A DNA stretch of 6,880 bases from JAJBWD01 sp041670885 (GTDB lineage Bacteria > Bacillota > Clostridia > Clostridiales > Clostridiaceae). Of the stretch, positions 6,688 to 6,880 are shown in pieces. The position numbers and the translations under genes were made by a program. A model generated the notes under the pieces. That model was not told the origin of the DNA and searched no databases. It saw only the letters and a list, made by a program, of their open reading frames with translations. The DNA is taken from NCBI GenBank assembly GCA_041670885.1, contig JBAXYJ010000161.1, positions 1 through 6,880 on the forward strand, in the 5' to 3' direction. Position 1 is the first letter of the stretch, and every line of letters begins with the position of its first letter.

Positions 6688-6879
6688 CTAAATATATTTC
6701 AGCTCTTTTCGTTTTAATAGTCTGTTATAATATGCTATAACAAAAATTCCAAATAAAATAATTGATGGCAATCCATATAAAGTTTTTAAAATAGGATTAT
6801 TCATCATAATATTTAAATCTATTTTAAATATGAACTGAATTAAAAAAAGATTTATTCCTTCAAATACAAATTCCAGAAT
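6688..6879 (-). CDS. C-terminal end of an unidentified membrane protein (partial at right edge)
   Basis: The minus-strand frame is open from the right edge and ends with TAG at 6690-6688. The visible 63 residues show two hydrophobic segments (about 1-20, and 36-50 around LPSIILFGIFVIAYY). A short basic tail RLLKRKELKYI ends the protein. The stop is one base from the agrB ATG, so it belongs to the same transcript and is probably translationally coupled to agrB. It is not the C-terminus of a complete AgrC-type kinase, because no ATPase motifs precede the stop. It might be a kinase-less relative of an AgrC-like membrane sensor domain or an unrelated agr-associated membrane protein; I do not recognise it. 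Two adjacent ATGs near 6808-6813 could be internal starts, but the frame is open beyond them. Confidence 0.6.
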   Translation of the reverse strand: MLEFVFEGINLFLIQFIFKIDLNIMMNNPILKTLYGLPSIILFGIFVIAYYNRLLKRKELKYI

Positions 6880-6880
6880 A

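Overview
The window is AT-rich, with strong Shine-Dalgarno sequences, a TTG start and many AAA/ATA/TTA codons. A clostridial-type agr signalling locus lies beside multidomain cyclic-di-GMP proteins. Together these point to a low-GC Firmicute, most likely Clostridium or a close relative. This is inferred from gene content and codon style; no 16S or other marker gene is present.

Layout. The left half (1-3947, + strand) is a tight three-gene unit. It holds the C-terminal part of a membrane histidine kinase that enters from the left edge, a response regulator with receiver, DUF3369 and HD-GYP domains, and a lipoprotein of the ABC family 1 solute-binding type with no permease or ATPase visible. 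The right half (4111-6880, - strand) converges on it. Reading leftward from the right edge it holds the 3' end of an unidentified membrane protein, agrB, a 41-codon agrD, a strong RNA hairpin, and a membrane-anchored GGDEF plus HD-GYP protein. The 163-base gap between the converging units contains a hairpin that works as an intrinsic terminator for the minus-strand side.

How the genes may work together. The left unit looks like a signalling chain: an extracytoplasmic binding protein and sensor kinase feed phosphate to a regulator whose output is probable c-di-GMP hydrolysis. The right unit makes and exports a cyclic thiolactone/lactone peptide (AgrB processes AgrD; predicted ring Cys-Phe-Trp-Leu-Ile). 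Next to it, in the same direction, is a bifunctional c-di-GMP enzyme whose GGDEF domain has an intact active site but lacks the usual inhibitory RxxD site. The hairpin between agrD and this enzyme has no good U-tract in the agr direction, so read-through from quorum signalling into c-di-GMP metabolism is possible but unproven. No agrC kinase or agrA regulator is visible; they could lie beyond the right edge or elsewhere.
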